Assembly: GCA_017444325.1 (NCBI GenBank)
Contig: JAFSWV010000112.1
Span: 1-11,917 of the forward strand
DNA from: a bacterium
Lineage (GTDB): Bacteria; Auribacterota; UBA3054
Direction of reading: 5' to 3'
DNA: 11,917 nt
Position 1 is the first letter of the stretch, and every line of letters begins with the position of its first letter. The position numbers and the translations under genes are program-made. Below, in pieces: positions 1-7,254 of this stretch. The notes beneath the pieces were generated by a model. That model made no database searches, was not told where the DNA came from, and saw nothing but the letters and a program-made list of their open reading frames with translations.

Positions 1-397
1 TGGTTTTGCATTCGACATTGGCGAAAAGCGCGAACAATTTGTTCTCGCCAAAGTCTGCCGTAACTTCAAGTTCGGCAGAGGAATGCAGCAACCCGTCAAC
101 ACTTCCCGGATCAGCAAAATCCACATCGCAGCCGATGGTGAAGGATGCCTTTCCGGAAGGCGCTTTGACAAAAAGAACAGACCCGCTGGAAACACCCTCG
201 GCGCTCACAATGTCATACCACTTGACGCGATAAATATAAGAATCGTCCAACCCCTCCAAGACAACTTTGTAGGTATTTACGGAATCGGCCGAAACAAAGC
301 GAGGTCCTTCAATTTTCGCGTAAATGTTGTCTGCGAAAAGCGAACCGCATAAAATCATTGCCAATAAGGCAAATATAGGGGCTGTCTTGTTTTTCAT
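1..397 (-). CDS. Secreted protein, possible Ig/PKD-like domain (N-terminal part, runs off left edge)
   Basis: The reading frame stays open from an ATG at 397 to the window edge, giving 132 residues with no stop, so this is the 5' part of a longer gene. An AGGA ribosome-binding site lies about 8 nt before the ATG. Residues 1-22 form a classic signal peptide (MKNKTAPIFALLAMILCGSLFA) with a likely cut before DN, so the protein is exported. The mature part begins with IEGPRFVSADSVNTYKV and continues with alternating beta-type stretches (YIYRVKWYDI, GKASFTIGC, SAELEVTA). This resembles bacterial Ig-like or PKD-like beta-sandwich repeats, but I cannot assign a family. It lies downstream of the protease gene on the same strand, separated by a strong terminator, so it is probably transcribed on its own. 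Base composition is more AT-rich than in the neighbouring genes. Function unknown. Confidence 0.8.
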   Translation of the reverse strand, partial: MKNKTAPIFALLAMILCGSLFADNIYAKIEGPRFVSADSVNTYKVVLEGLDDSYIYRVKWYDIVSAEGVSSGSVLFVKAPSGKASFTIGCDVDFADPGSVDGLLHSSAELEVTADFGENKLFALFANVECKT

Positions 398-438
398 AAG
401 AACCGTCCTTTCTCACATAACGTGAAGCGTCAAGATTA

Positions 439-444
439 AGTATA
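439..444 (-). promoter_or_regulatory. Possible -10 box for the left-edge secreted protein gene
   Basis: On the minus strand this reads TATACT, about 42 nt before the ATG at 397 and just after the protease terminator. No convincing -35 box is seen at the right distance. An 8-nt direct repeat, gattctac on the plus strand, occurs at 446-453 and 461-468, 15 nt apart, immediately upstream of this box. Weak call. Confidence 0.25.
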
Positions 445-469
445 TGATTCTACTAGAGAAGATTCTACC

Positions 470-514
470 AAAAAAAAAAAAAAAAAAGCAAGGCGCGCTT
501 TTCAGCGCGCCTTG
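470..514 (-). terminator. Rho-independent terminator of the metalloprotease gene
   Basis: A perfect 10-bp stem (CAAGGCGCGC / GCGCGCCTTG, 489-498 with 505-514) has a 6-nt loop. On the minus strand it is followed, one base on, by an unbroken run of 18 T (the plus-strand A tract at 470-487). It begins 25 nt past the stop codon of the protease gene and separates it from the next minus-strand gene. Confidence 0.93.
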
Positions 515-538
515 TTTGATTTGCGTATCTTTCGCTTT

Positions 539-3500
539 TTATTTTCTGCGAAGGATAGCCAGGCCAAGAAGGGCCAGCAGGAGGAGCGCAGTGGGTTCGG
601 GGACCACGGGCGTCAGTTTGACGCTTACGCTTTCCACGCAGACGCTGTCGTCGGCGGTGCTGAGGAGCATCCTGAGGGCGTCAACGCCTTCCGTAGCCTT
701 GACGGAGCCGCTGGTTATAGGCGCGTCAACAACGACGGGATCGGCGGCCCAGGTGAATTCCCTAAACTGCTTGTTGCCGGTCTTGGTGTTCACTTTTACG
801 GCGTAGTCGAAGGCTTCGCCAATAGCCGGTCTGGCGGTGGCCAGCGCGGTGGCCGGAGAGTAGTCGTTGAAGGTGGGAACGAGCGTGTCGCCGCTTCTGG
901 AAATGACGACCTTCATCTGCCTGTGCTCGGAGTCCTGAGTGAGCGTCAGGTCGCCGGCGGGAGACTTGGTGAAGAGCAGTTTGTAGGCGATCTCGAGGTC
1001 ATACTTGTCGGCGATGCCTTCGCCGATGCCCAGGGCATAGAAGAGGCCGCCTTCGCCGGCCGTGGGATTCTCAGCGGTCTTGGCGTATTCCAAAACGAGT
1101 CCGTCGGAGAAGGTCTGGCTGGCGTCCGCTCTGTCGGTCACAATGGCTTCGACTTTAAGATCGTCGATGTCGAAGGTGCCTTCGCCCCACTGGAAGAAGC
1201 GCAGGATGGAGAAGGTATGCGTCTCGTTCTCCTGGTCGCAGAGGTATTCGCCGGATTCTTCGTTATTGCCGATCCTGACCTGCCTGAGGACGTGGCGGGC
1301 ATGTCCTTCGCTGTCATTAATAGTGTCGGCGCTGAAGACGGCGCTAAACTCGGTCCACTCGTCTTTGGCGATGGTGGCGTCGGAGACGAATTCCGGATGC
1401 GTCTCGTCGGACTTGTTGCTGGCGAATCTGTAAGCGCCATTGTCATAGCGGAACTGCGTTTCCACGCACTGCGGCGTCCAGAGGCCGAGGTTCTTGGCGG
1501 TAGTGCCGCCCAGTCTCGCTTTGAAGCTGACCTTAAAGAAGCCCTTGGCTTTGCCGCTGGTGGCGACCCAGTCATTGTCCAGAGTCTTGTCGAGTTTCTT
1601 GTGGATGCCGAAGAGGCCGGTAATATCTTTCAATCTGAGATATTTGTTGCCGTTCTCTTCCTTGACGATGGTCGTGCCGTTGACGTCGATGGCGCCGTAG
1701 GCCACGCTCCAGTTGTCTTCGCCGCAGAGATCCTTGCCGTTCTCATACTTTTCGAAGTCTTCCGTCAAAAGCGTGTCGAAGACTTCCCAGTCAGCGGTGG
1801 ACTTGATCTGGGCCTGAACGTCGGCTTCACCCTTTATGTTCCGGTCGAAGAACCTGGGATCGCCCTGGGGGAAGGTCGCGAAGTCAGCATTGTAAACTTC
1901 GTAGCCTTTTTCCGGAGTGCCGCAGGGGGCGCCGACTCTGAACGTGCCCTTGCCCGCTTCGCCAAGATCGATGGTGGCGACGGTGGCGGCGTATTCCGCT
2001 TTTGTCGGGAGATTCTTGGGCGTGATCTTGATGGTCTGGAACCTCTGGAAGGTGCCGCTTGAAGGCTCAGCCTTGAAGAGGTCGCTGTCCTCGAAGGAAA
2101 CGCTGAAGGTGGCGGTGGTGTCCGGCAGTTCGTTGGTTATCGAAATGGTCCCGTATTCCTTGGAGAAGGTTATGGGATCATAGTCGAGGCTCAGAATGGG
2201 GACAGACTGCTTATGCGGAGTAAGCTTGGCATCCACCGCTCCGATGCGGGCCTGGCCGGAACTGATGGAGAACTTGATCTTGTCGATGGCGGTGGTGGCG
2301 TCCGCGCCGGTGATGGGCAGATTCTCCTTGTGGTACGTGCCGTTCCAGTAAAGCTGCCTGAGGTTCTTCTCGGTGGTAGAGATGTTGTAACCGTAAACGA
2401 ACCAATCGCCGGCGTTGGCAGTGAAGGTGTCCCTGACGCCTTTGACATTCGGGTAAGTCAGGCTGACCTGACCGGATTTGAGCTGGAATTCCGTATTGAA
2501 CTGCTTGTGGAAGTCGTCCTGGCCGAAGGTGAGTTTTCCGCCGAAATCAGCGGGAAGCATCATCTGGGCGGCGATGGTGATGTCGTACTTCTGAGCCATC
2601 TCTTCCGTGAAGCCCAATTTGACTTCAACGTCCTGCCTGTTGTCGAAGAAGAGGTCCATGGGATCTTCGTCGGCGAAATCCAATACGTCGTAGTCGGTCT
2701 CGGAAACGAGCGTCTCAACTTTCAGATTGTCCAGGCAGAAGGTGCCGCTGCCCCAGAGGAAGAAGCGCAAGGTGTTGAAGAAGTCGGACTGGCTGTCCTG
2801 ATCGAGATAGGCCCTGCAGTTCTCGACAGAATCGTCCACCTTATACTGGCGCAGGACGTGGCGGTAATGTTCGCCGGAAGCGTCCAGTTCAGGCACTGCC
2901 TCAATGATCATGCTGATGCGGTGCCAGGAGGCGGCGGGAATGAAGTTTTGAGAGACGAATTCCGTATGGTTGGCGTCGCTGGAGTTGCTGCGGAAACGAT
3001 ATCCGCTGCCGCTGACGTATTCGAAGTTGCCCTCCACCATCTGGGGATCCCAGAGGCCGAAGAATTTGCTGGATGTGCCGGTCAGCATCGCGTCAAAGCT
3101 GATGCGGAAGTATCCTTTGGTGTGGCCGGCCCACCAGTTTTGCTTCATCTGCTTGTCCAGTTTTTTGTGGCCGCCGAAAAGATTGTTGACGTAAGCGATC
3201 TCACAATACCTGTTGCCGAATCTTTCCCTGACGTAAATGGAACCGTCCCTGTCGATGGTGCCGTATCCGCTGCTCCAGCCGCCCAGGCCGCCCATGTTGG
3301 TGTTGGCAGGATAACTTTCAAAATCTTCGTCCAAAAGCACTTCCGTCACGTAGTGGTCGAAGGCGTAATCGAGAGTGCCGGCGCTCTCCCACTGGGAGTC
3401 GTAATCGCTCGGGCTGCCCTTCGGGAAAGTGGAAAGGTCGGCGGAATAGAAGCCGTAGCCGTCCGTTTCGTTGCCGCAGGGCGCGCCGAGGCGCACTCTC

Positions 3501-5623
3501 TTCGTGCCGGCGTTGCCGGCCTCGACTTCAACCACGCATTCCAGGAACTGGGGAGCGGTGGGAAGGTCGTGAGCTTCGACCTGAATGGAGGCTTCGTCCT
3601 TGAAGAGGCCCTCGACGGGAGAGATGGTGAAGTGATCAGCGCCAACCACGACCTTGGCTTTATATTTTATGGTGGTGTTTTCAACAAGGTTCGCCAATTT
3701 AACGGTGGTCATATTGGAGCCTATTTTCATCGGTTCGGCAGAAAGCGCAAGTTCGCCGACGCCGGAATCAACGTGGACGTCGTCGAAGTCGGCGCCGCCA
3801 GAGCTGACGTCTTTCAGCCAGACGGAACTGACGTAAACGTTGTCCTCGCCCGCGACGTAGCATTCGGTCGCGCTGTGGTACTCGCCGTTGACAGACCAGC
3901 CGGCGAACTGCTTGGTGTTCTCCTCAATGAAGAAAGTCCAAGTCTGCCAGCCCGTACTGATCTGCTGAAGCGTGGTGGATTTGTTGATGCTGCCGCCGGG
4001 AGTGGAAGAGCAGGCCAGGCTAAGCTTTCCGTCGCTGGTGACGTAAGCGTAGCACAGGGCGTCCTTGGCGCCCCTGATGTCGAAGTAGGTGCCGCCGAAA
4101 GTCGGGTTCACGCGCACGCTGACCTTGAAGGTGCCGAATCCGTTGTCGGATTTGACGTTGACCGGGACCTGGAAGCCGTTGCCGCCCTGGCTGTGCAAAT
4201 AATAGTTGCCGCTGCTTTCCTTGATCTGGCCGGTGGCGGACTGGCTCAGGATGCCCTGCTGCCAGGTGGCGTCGCCCAGATAGAAGCCTTCGTCGGCTTC
4301 GAATCCGCAGTTGAATTCGGACAATACCGGAGGCGTGCGGTAAAGGGAGGCGTACTTTCTGATCTTCTGCCAAATGGTGGCGTTCCTGGTCTTGCTGTTG
4401 TAATAGACCGCGGAGCCGCCGTAAGTGAGGAACTGCTCGGAGAAGTAAGGCACCCTGTAGCCGTAGTACTGGCCGTTCCAGCTGCCGTGGTAGGTCATAA
4501 TGGAAAGGCACCTCTGGGTGAGGTTCGTGGCGTAGAAGTAGCAGCCTAAGCTGTGGCCGAAAAGTCCGCCGTCCTCGGGACCGGGGCTGGAGGCCTGCTC
4601 GTGGGAGTGATTGCAACCCATGTTATGGCCCCACTCGTGCACCCAGGAAAGATCCTCGAGGTAGCTGTAAAGCACAACGTGGAAACCGCAGCTCTCAGCG
4701 CCCGTGGGGCTGCCGTGAACGTATCCTAAGCCGGCCCAGCCGGAAGTCATGTATCTCGGAGCATAGCAGACGAAGTCGGCGCCCAGCTTGGCTCTCAAGG
4801 CGGGCACGAACTCGAAGCCTTCTATACCTTGCTGCAAGCGGGAAAGGTCGAGACTGGAGTCCCTGGTCTCTTCGTAGTCAGAGAGGTAGGTGCCGACGCA
4901 GGTCAGCTTCGCGTGGATAAGACTGTTCTGCATGGCCTGGTTGCAGACCGCGATGCCGGCCGCCACTTTCGTGTTGGCGGCTTCCAGACTGCCGGCCGAC
5001 TCGATGGACATAGGCGAGAAGACGACCATGATGGTCAGCTCCACCACTTCGTCGTCGTCCCAGTTGGCGGCCCAGGCGGCCTGCTCGGGAGTAAGGTCGG
5101 AGACGCGGGCGCCCATAACGCTATTGGAGCTTTCTTCCCAGACCGGCGCTTCGTGATCCTCAGGGTTCGACATCTCGGCGCAGCGCTCGCTGTAAGAGCA
5201 CTCCTTGACTTCGTAGACGCCCTGCTTCTTGGTGCCGTTGATCTCGTAGCGCGCGTCGGCCTTAAGGTCTTCCACCACGCCGAAAAGAACGTTCGGACCG
5301 GCCGCGATGCGCCACTGCCCGGCAAAATCATCGAGATTGCCAGCCCGGCACACGATGCCGTTCACGTCTTTGACAGCATAAGTGACGCTGCCTTTCAGTT
5401 CGCCCTGGGGCGTAAGGAATGTCACCGTATCGCCTATCTTGAGCTCGGCAAGGGAAAACATGGCGTTCTCGACCTTAGGCTCCGGCGCTCCGGGGTAGGT
5501 TGAGGAAATTTTGGCCGTCTGAGCCCCGTTGGGGTCAAGAGTAAGACAGAAATCCGCGGCGAAAGACGTCGCGGCAAAGAGGACCGCAACAATAGCGGCC
5601 AGGACCTGGTAGTGCTTGCGCAT
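539..5623 (-). CDS. Large secreted reprolysin-like zinc metalloprotease with duplicated C-terminal modules and PEP-CTERM anchor
   Basis: This 1694-residue protein starts at an ATG 7 nt after a perfect AGGAGG. Residues 1-22 are a signal peptide (cut near TSFA/AD). Residues about 195-430 form a metzincin domain of the reprolysin (M12B-like) type: the zinc site HEWGHNMGCNH at 329-339 supplies H329, H333 and H339 with catalytic E330, and SIMTY (M376) is the Met-turn. Residues 23-190 may be a propeptide. Residues about 437-620 look like a beta-sandwich (lectin- or LamG-like) domain. Two copies of a unit of about 520 residues follow (628-1142 and 1145-1677). The C-terminus carries VPEP (1674-1677), a hydrophobic helix and RRK, a PEP-CTERM signal read by an exosortase, so the protein is probably surface-displayed or released. 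It is divergent from the lamin-tail operon. Substrate unknown; a host or dietary protein or glycoprotein is a guess. Confidence 0.93.
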   Translation of the reverse strand: MRKHYQVLAAIVAVLFAATSFAADFCLTLDPNGAQTAKISSTYPGAPEPKVENAMFSLAELKIGDTVTFLTPQGELKGSVTYAVKDVNGIVCRAGNLDDFAGQWRIAAGPNVLFGVVEDLKADARYEINGTKKQGVYEVKECSYSERCAEMSNPEDHEAPVWEESSNSVMGARVSDLTPEQAAWAANWDDDEVVELTIMVVFSPMSIESAGSLEAANTKVAAGIAVCNQAMQNSLIHAKLTCVGTYLSDYEETRDSSLDLSRLQQGIEGFEFVPALRAKLGADFVCYAPRYMTSGWAGLGYVHGSPTGAESCGFHVVLYSYLEDLSWVHEWGHNMGCNHSHEQASSPGPEDGGLFGHSLGCYFYATNLTQRCLSIMTYHGSWNGQYYGYRVPYFSEQFLTYGGSAVYYNSKTRNATIWQKIRKYASLYRTPPVLSEFNCGFEADEGFYLGDATWQQGILSQSATGQIKESSGNYYLHSQGGNGFQVPVNVKSDNGFGTFKVSVRVNPTFGGTYFDIRGAKDALCYAYVTSDGKLSLACSSTPGGSINKSTTLQQISTGWQTWTFFIEENTKQFAGWSVNGEYHSATECYVAGEDNVYVSSVWLKDVSSGGADFDDVHVDSGVGELALSAEPMKIGSNMTTVKLANLVENTTIKYKAKVVVGADHFTISPVEGLFKDEASIQVEAHDLPTAPQFLECVVEVEAGNAGTKRVRLGAPCGNETDGYGFYSADLSTFPKGSPSDYDSQWESAGTLDYAFDHYVTEVLLDEDFESYPANTNMGGLGGWSSGYGTIDRDGSIYVRERFGNRYCEIAYVNNLFGGHKKLDKQMKQNWWAGHTKGYFRISFDAMLTGTSSKFFGLWDPQMVEGNFEYVSGSGYRFRSNSSDANHTEFVSQNFIPAASWHRISMIIEAVPELDASGEHYRHVLRQYKVDDSVENCRAYLDQDSQSDFFNTLRFFLWGSGTFCLDNLKVETLVSETDYDVLDFADEDPMDLFFDNRQDVEVKLGFTEEMAQKYDITIAAQMMLPADFGGKLTFGQDDFHKQFNTEFQLKSGQVSLTYPNVKGVRDTFTANAGDWFVYGYNISTTEKNLRQLYWNGTYHKENLPITGADATTAIDKIKFSISSGQARIGAVDAKLTPHKQSVPILSLDYDPITFSKEYGTISITNELPDTTATFSVSFEDSDLFKAEPSSGTFQRFQTIKITPKNLPTKAEYAATVATIDLGEAGKGTFRVGAPCGTPEKGYEVYNADFATFPQGDPRFFDRNIKGEADVQAQIKSTADWEVFDTLLTEDFEKYENGKDLCGEDNWSVAYGAIDVNGTTIVKEENGNKYLRLKDITGLFGIHKKLDKTLDNDWVATSGKAKGFFKVSFKARLGGTTAKNLGLWTPQCVETQFRYDNGAYRFASNKSDETHPEFVSDATIAKDEWTEFSAVFSADTINDSEGHARHVLRQVRIGNNEESGEYLCDQENETHTFSILRFFQWGEGTFDIDDLKVEAIVTDRADASQTFSDGLVLEYAKTAENPTAGEGGLFYALGIGEGIADKYDLEIAYKLLFTKSPAGDLTLTQDSEHRQMKVVISRSGDTLVPTFNDYSPATALATARPAIGEAFDYAVKVNTKTGNKQFREFTWAADPVVVDAPITSGSVKATEGVDALRMLLSTADDSVCVESVSVKLTPVVPEPTALLLLALLGLAILRRK
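593..2191 (-). repeat. Second copy of the ~520-residue duplicated module (protease residues 1145-1677)
   Basis: The segment lines up end to end with residues 628-1142 of the same protein. Shared landmarks in order are FRVGAPCG (RVRLGAPCG in copy one), ADFATFPQGDP (ADLSTFPKGSP), EDFEKY (EDFESY), LFGIHKKLDK (LFGGHKKLDK), GLWTPQ (GLWDPQ), HVLRQ, LRFFQWGEGTFDIDDLKVE (LRFFLWGSGTFCLDNLKVE) and KYDLEIA (KYDITIA). The sharing is at protein level. The copies have clearly diverged, so the duplication is old. Confidence 0.85.
2198..3742 (-). repeat. First copy of the ~520-residue duplicated module (protease residues 628-1142)
   Basis: This is the partner of the copy at residues 1145-1677. Within the unit I see an Ig-like stretch (about 628-710), the short GAPCG linker, a beta-rich domain of jelly-roll style (about 760-974, beginning DEDFESY and ending DNLKVE) and a second beta-rich domain (about 980-1142). 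The two copies abut with almost no linker. Confidence 0.85.
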
Positions 5624-5652
5624 AAAAAAACCTCCTAGGGATTATTTACTTC

Positions 5653-5680
5653 ATTTTATCAAATTTTGGGCTTCCGACAA
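5653..5680 (-). promoter_or_regulatory. Candidate sigma70-type promoter for the metalloprotease gene
   Basis: On the minus strand TTGTCG (5675-5680) and TAAAAT (5653-5658) are 16 nt apart, matching the -35 consensus at 4 of 6 positions and the -10 at 5 of 6. The -10 lies about 30 nt before the ATG, leaving a short leader with the AGGAGG site. The spacer contains one copy of the CAAATTTTGGG direct repeat, so a repressor or activator bound there would directly affect this promoter. Confidence 0.5.
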
Positions 5681-5688
5681 ATTTTGGG
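5660..5688. repeat. Direct repeat CAAATTTTGGG x2, candidate operator
   Basis: The 11-mer CAAATTTTGGG occurs at 5660-5670 and 5678-5688, an 18-bp period, and both copies are followed by a similar TTCC-containing tail. The pair overlaps the candidate protease promoter in the space between the two divergent genes. The period is not an exact multiple of one helical turn, so the two sites would not lie on quite the same face. No matching third copy is seen in the region. Confidence 0.45.
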
Positions 5689-5790
5689 TTCCTTGAGCCT
5701 TGTTTCATTTTCCCTTTTTGGATAAAATAGAAAGATACTCAATTAAAATTGATAATTATGCTCACATTCATCCCATAAAGGAGAATAGTC

Positions 5791-7239
5791 ATGAAACTTA
5801 ACAAATACCTCCCGGCTCTGATCGCTGGCCTTATGTCCCTCGGCGTCTTGGCTGACGTCCTAATCAGCGAATTCACCTACGACGCTAAGAAGCCTTTTAA
5901 GAGCGACGACTGGGTAGAGATCTGCAACTACGGCGACGGCGCCGTCGATGTCTCCGGCTGGAAGCTCGGCGACGATAAATACGAAGACGGCGGCACCCTT
6001 TTCACCATTCCGGAAGGCACGACGTTGGCCTCCGGCGAATGCGTGGTCCTCTATTCCGACGCGGCCTTCACGGCTATCTACCCCAACGTTACGAACATTC
6101 TGGGCCCCACCGGCATAGGTTTCAGCAAGAGCGACGACGCTGTCGTCCTGCTTGACAAGACCGGCAAAGTCCAGCACAAGATCGAATACTCCACTATCTC
6201 CGACGGCGGCGAATGGCCGGACGGCTCCGCTTACTCCAACGTTCTTGTTTACCCTTACGCCGACTACAACAACACCTGGCAGACCTGGTCCGTCAGCTCC
6301 GCTGAAGGCGGCTCCCCGGGAACAAAAAACAGCGAGACCTGCGGCCTCTACGTAGGCAAGCACAGCCGCAACCCCAACGCCCCGACCTCCGTCACTTCCC
6401 CTGAGATCCACATCTGGGCCTATGACAACAGCCGCGCCGACAAGCAGGTGCAGAGCGCCAGGATCTATTATTCCACCTCCGAAAACGGCGAATACACTTA
6501 CAAAAACATGACGCGCCTGGAAGGCAACGAATGGGTCTGCAGCCTCCCCGCCATGGAAGAAGGCACCACCGTCTTCTATTACGCCTTGGTCGAGGACGTG
6601 AACGGCAAGACTTTGAGAAAGTACTGGAACGCCTACAGGGCTCCTTATATGTACGTCGTGACCAACGATCCCGTTTATTCCGGCATCGTCATCAACGAGA
6701 TAATGTACCAGTGCCTGGACATCGCTTACACCAACTCTAAGGGCAACTGCAAGAACTACGAGTACGTCGAGCTCTTCAACCGCACCGACGAGGACATCGA
6801 CGTCAGCTACTGGCGCTTCGAGACCGAGGATGACAAATACCGCCTGCCCAAGGATACCATCCTGGGCGCCGGGGAATTCCTTCTCATCACCGACCGCAAG
6901 GAAGCCATCGAGACCGTTTACGCCCTCCCTGTCGGCGCCGCGATCTATGAATTTGATTTCGGCCTCTCCAATGCGGGCGACACCATCTACATTCAGAACG
7001 CCAACGGGCAGGAAGTCGATTCCGTCACCTACCGCTCGACCGCTCCCTGGCCGACCGGCTGCGCGGGACTTGGCCCCTCTCTGGAACTGAGCGATCCCAA
7101 CGCCGACAACACCCAGCCCAACGCCTGGGCCTCATCCGTTGCGATATACGGAACGCCCTGCGAAATGAACAGCGTGCCCGAACCGGCTTTCGCCTTAATG
7201 ACCCTGCTGGCTCTTGCCTGCGCCTGCCTCAGAAGGTAG
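5791..7239 (+). CDS. Exported protein with two lamin-tail domains and PEP-CTERM anchor
   Basis: This 482-residue protein starts 7 nt after AAGGAG. Residues 1-21 are a signal peptide (cut after VLA). Residues about 22-178 and 297-457 are two lamin-tail (LTD) domains, each opening with the typical strand (VLISEFTY; GIVINEIMY) followed by a WVEICN / YVELFN core, a W with a preserved glycine or acidic neighbour, and a closing G(S/T)P. Residues about 195-285 form an Ig/Fn3-like spacer with the phrase TTVFYYALVED. VPEP (462-465), a hydrophobic helix and RR complete a PEP-CTERM tail, so it should be sorted to the cell surface. LTD is usually an extracellular accessory or binding fold and is commonly joined to CotH kinase domains; here no CotH domain is present. 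It is the first gene of a six-gene operon and is probably its surface component. Confidence 0.9.
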   Translation: MKLNKYLPALIAGLMSLGVLADVLISEFTYDAKKPFKSDDWVEICNYGDGAVDVSGWKLGDDKYEDGGTLFTIPEGTTLASGECVVLYSDAAFTAIYPNVTNILGPTGIGFSKSDDAVVLLDKTGKVQHKIEYSTISDGGEWPDGSAYSNVLVYPYADYNNTWQTWSVSSAEGGSPGTKNSETCGLYVGKHSRNPNAPTSVTSPEIHIWAYDNSRADKQVQSARIYYSTSENGEYTYKNMTRLEGNEWVCSLPAMEEGTTVFYYALVEDVNGKTLRKYWNAYRAPYMYVVTNDPVYSGIVINEIMYQCLDIAYTNSKGNCKNYEYVELFNRTDEDIDVSYWRFETEDDKYRLPKDTILGAGEFLLITDRKEAIETVYALPVGAAIYEFDFGLSNAGDTIYIQNANGQEVDSVTYRSTAPWPTGCAGLGPSLELSDPNADNTQPNAWASSVAIYGTPCEMNSVPEPAFALMTLLALACACLRR

Positions 7240-7254
7240 TTTGAGAGTCATAAA

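Noticed and set aside
512..2062. Plus-strand open frame of 516 codons antisense to the protease C-terminal part
   Set aside because: It begins inside the terminator hairpin of the real gene and has the same Val/Ala/Gly-rich shadow composition. The minus-strand frame carries the repeat homology and the PEP-CTERM tail.
2213..4549. Plus-strand open frame of 778 codons lying inside the protease gene
   Set aside because: It is fully antisense to the metalloprotease, has no ribosome-binding site of note, and its translation is a low-complexity Val/Ala/Gly-rich string with no domain. It results from GC-rich codon bias on the opposite strand.
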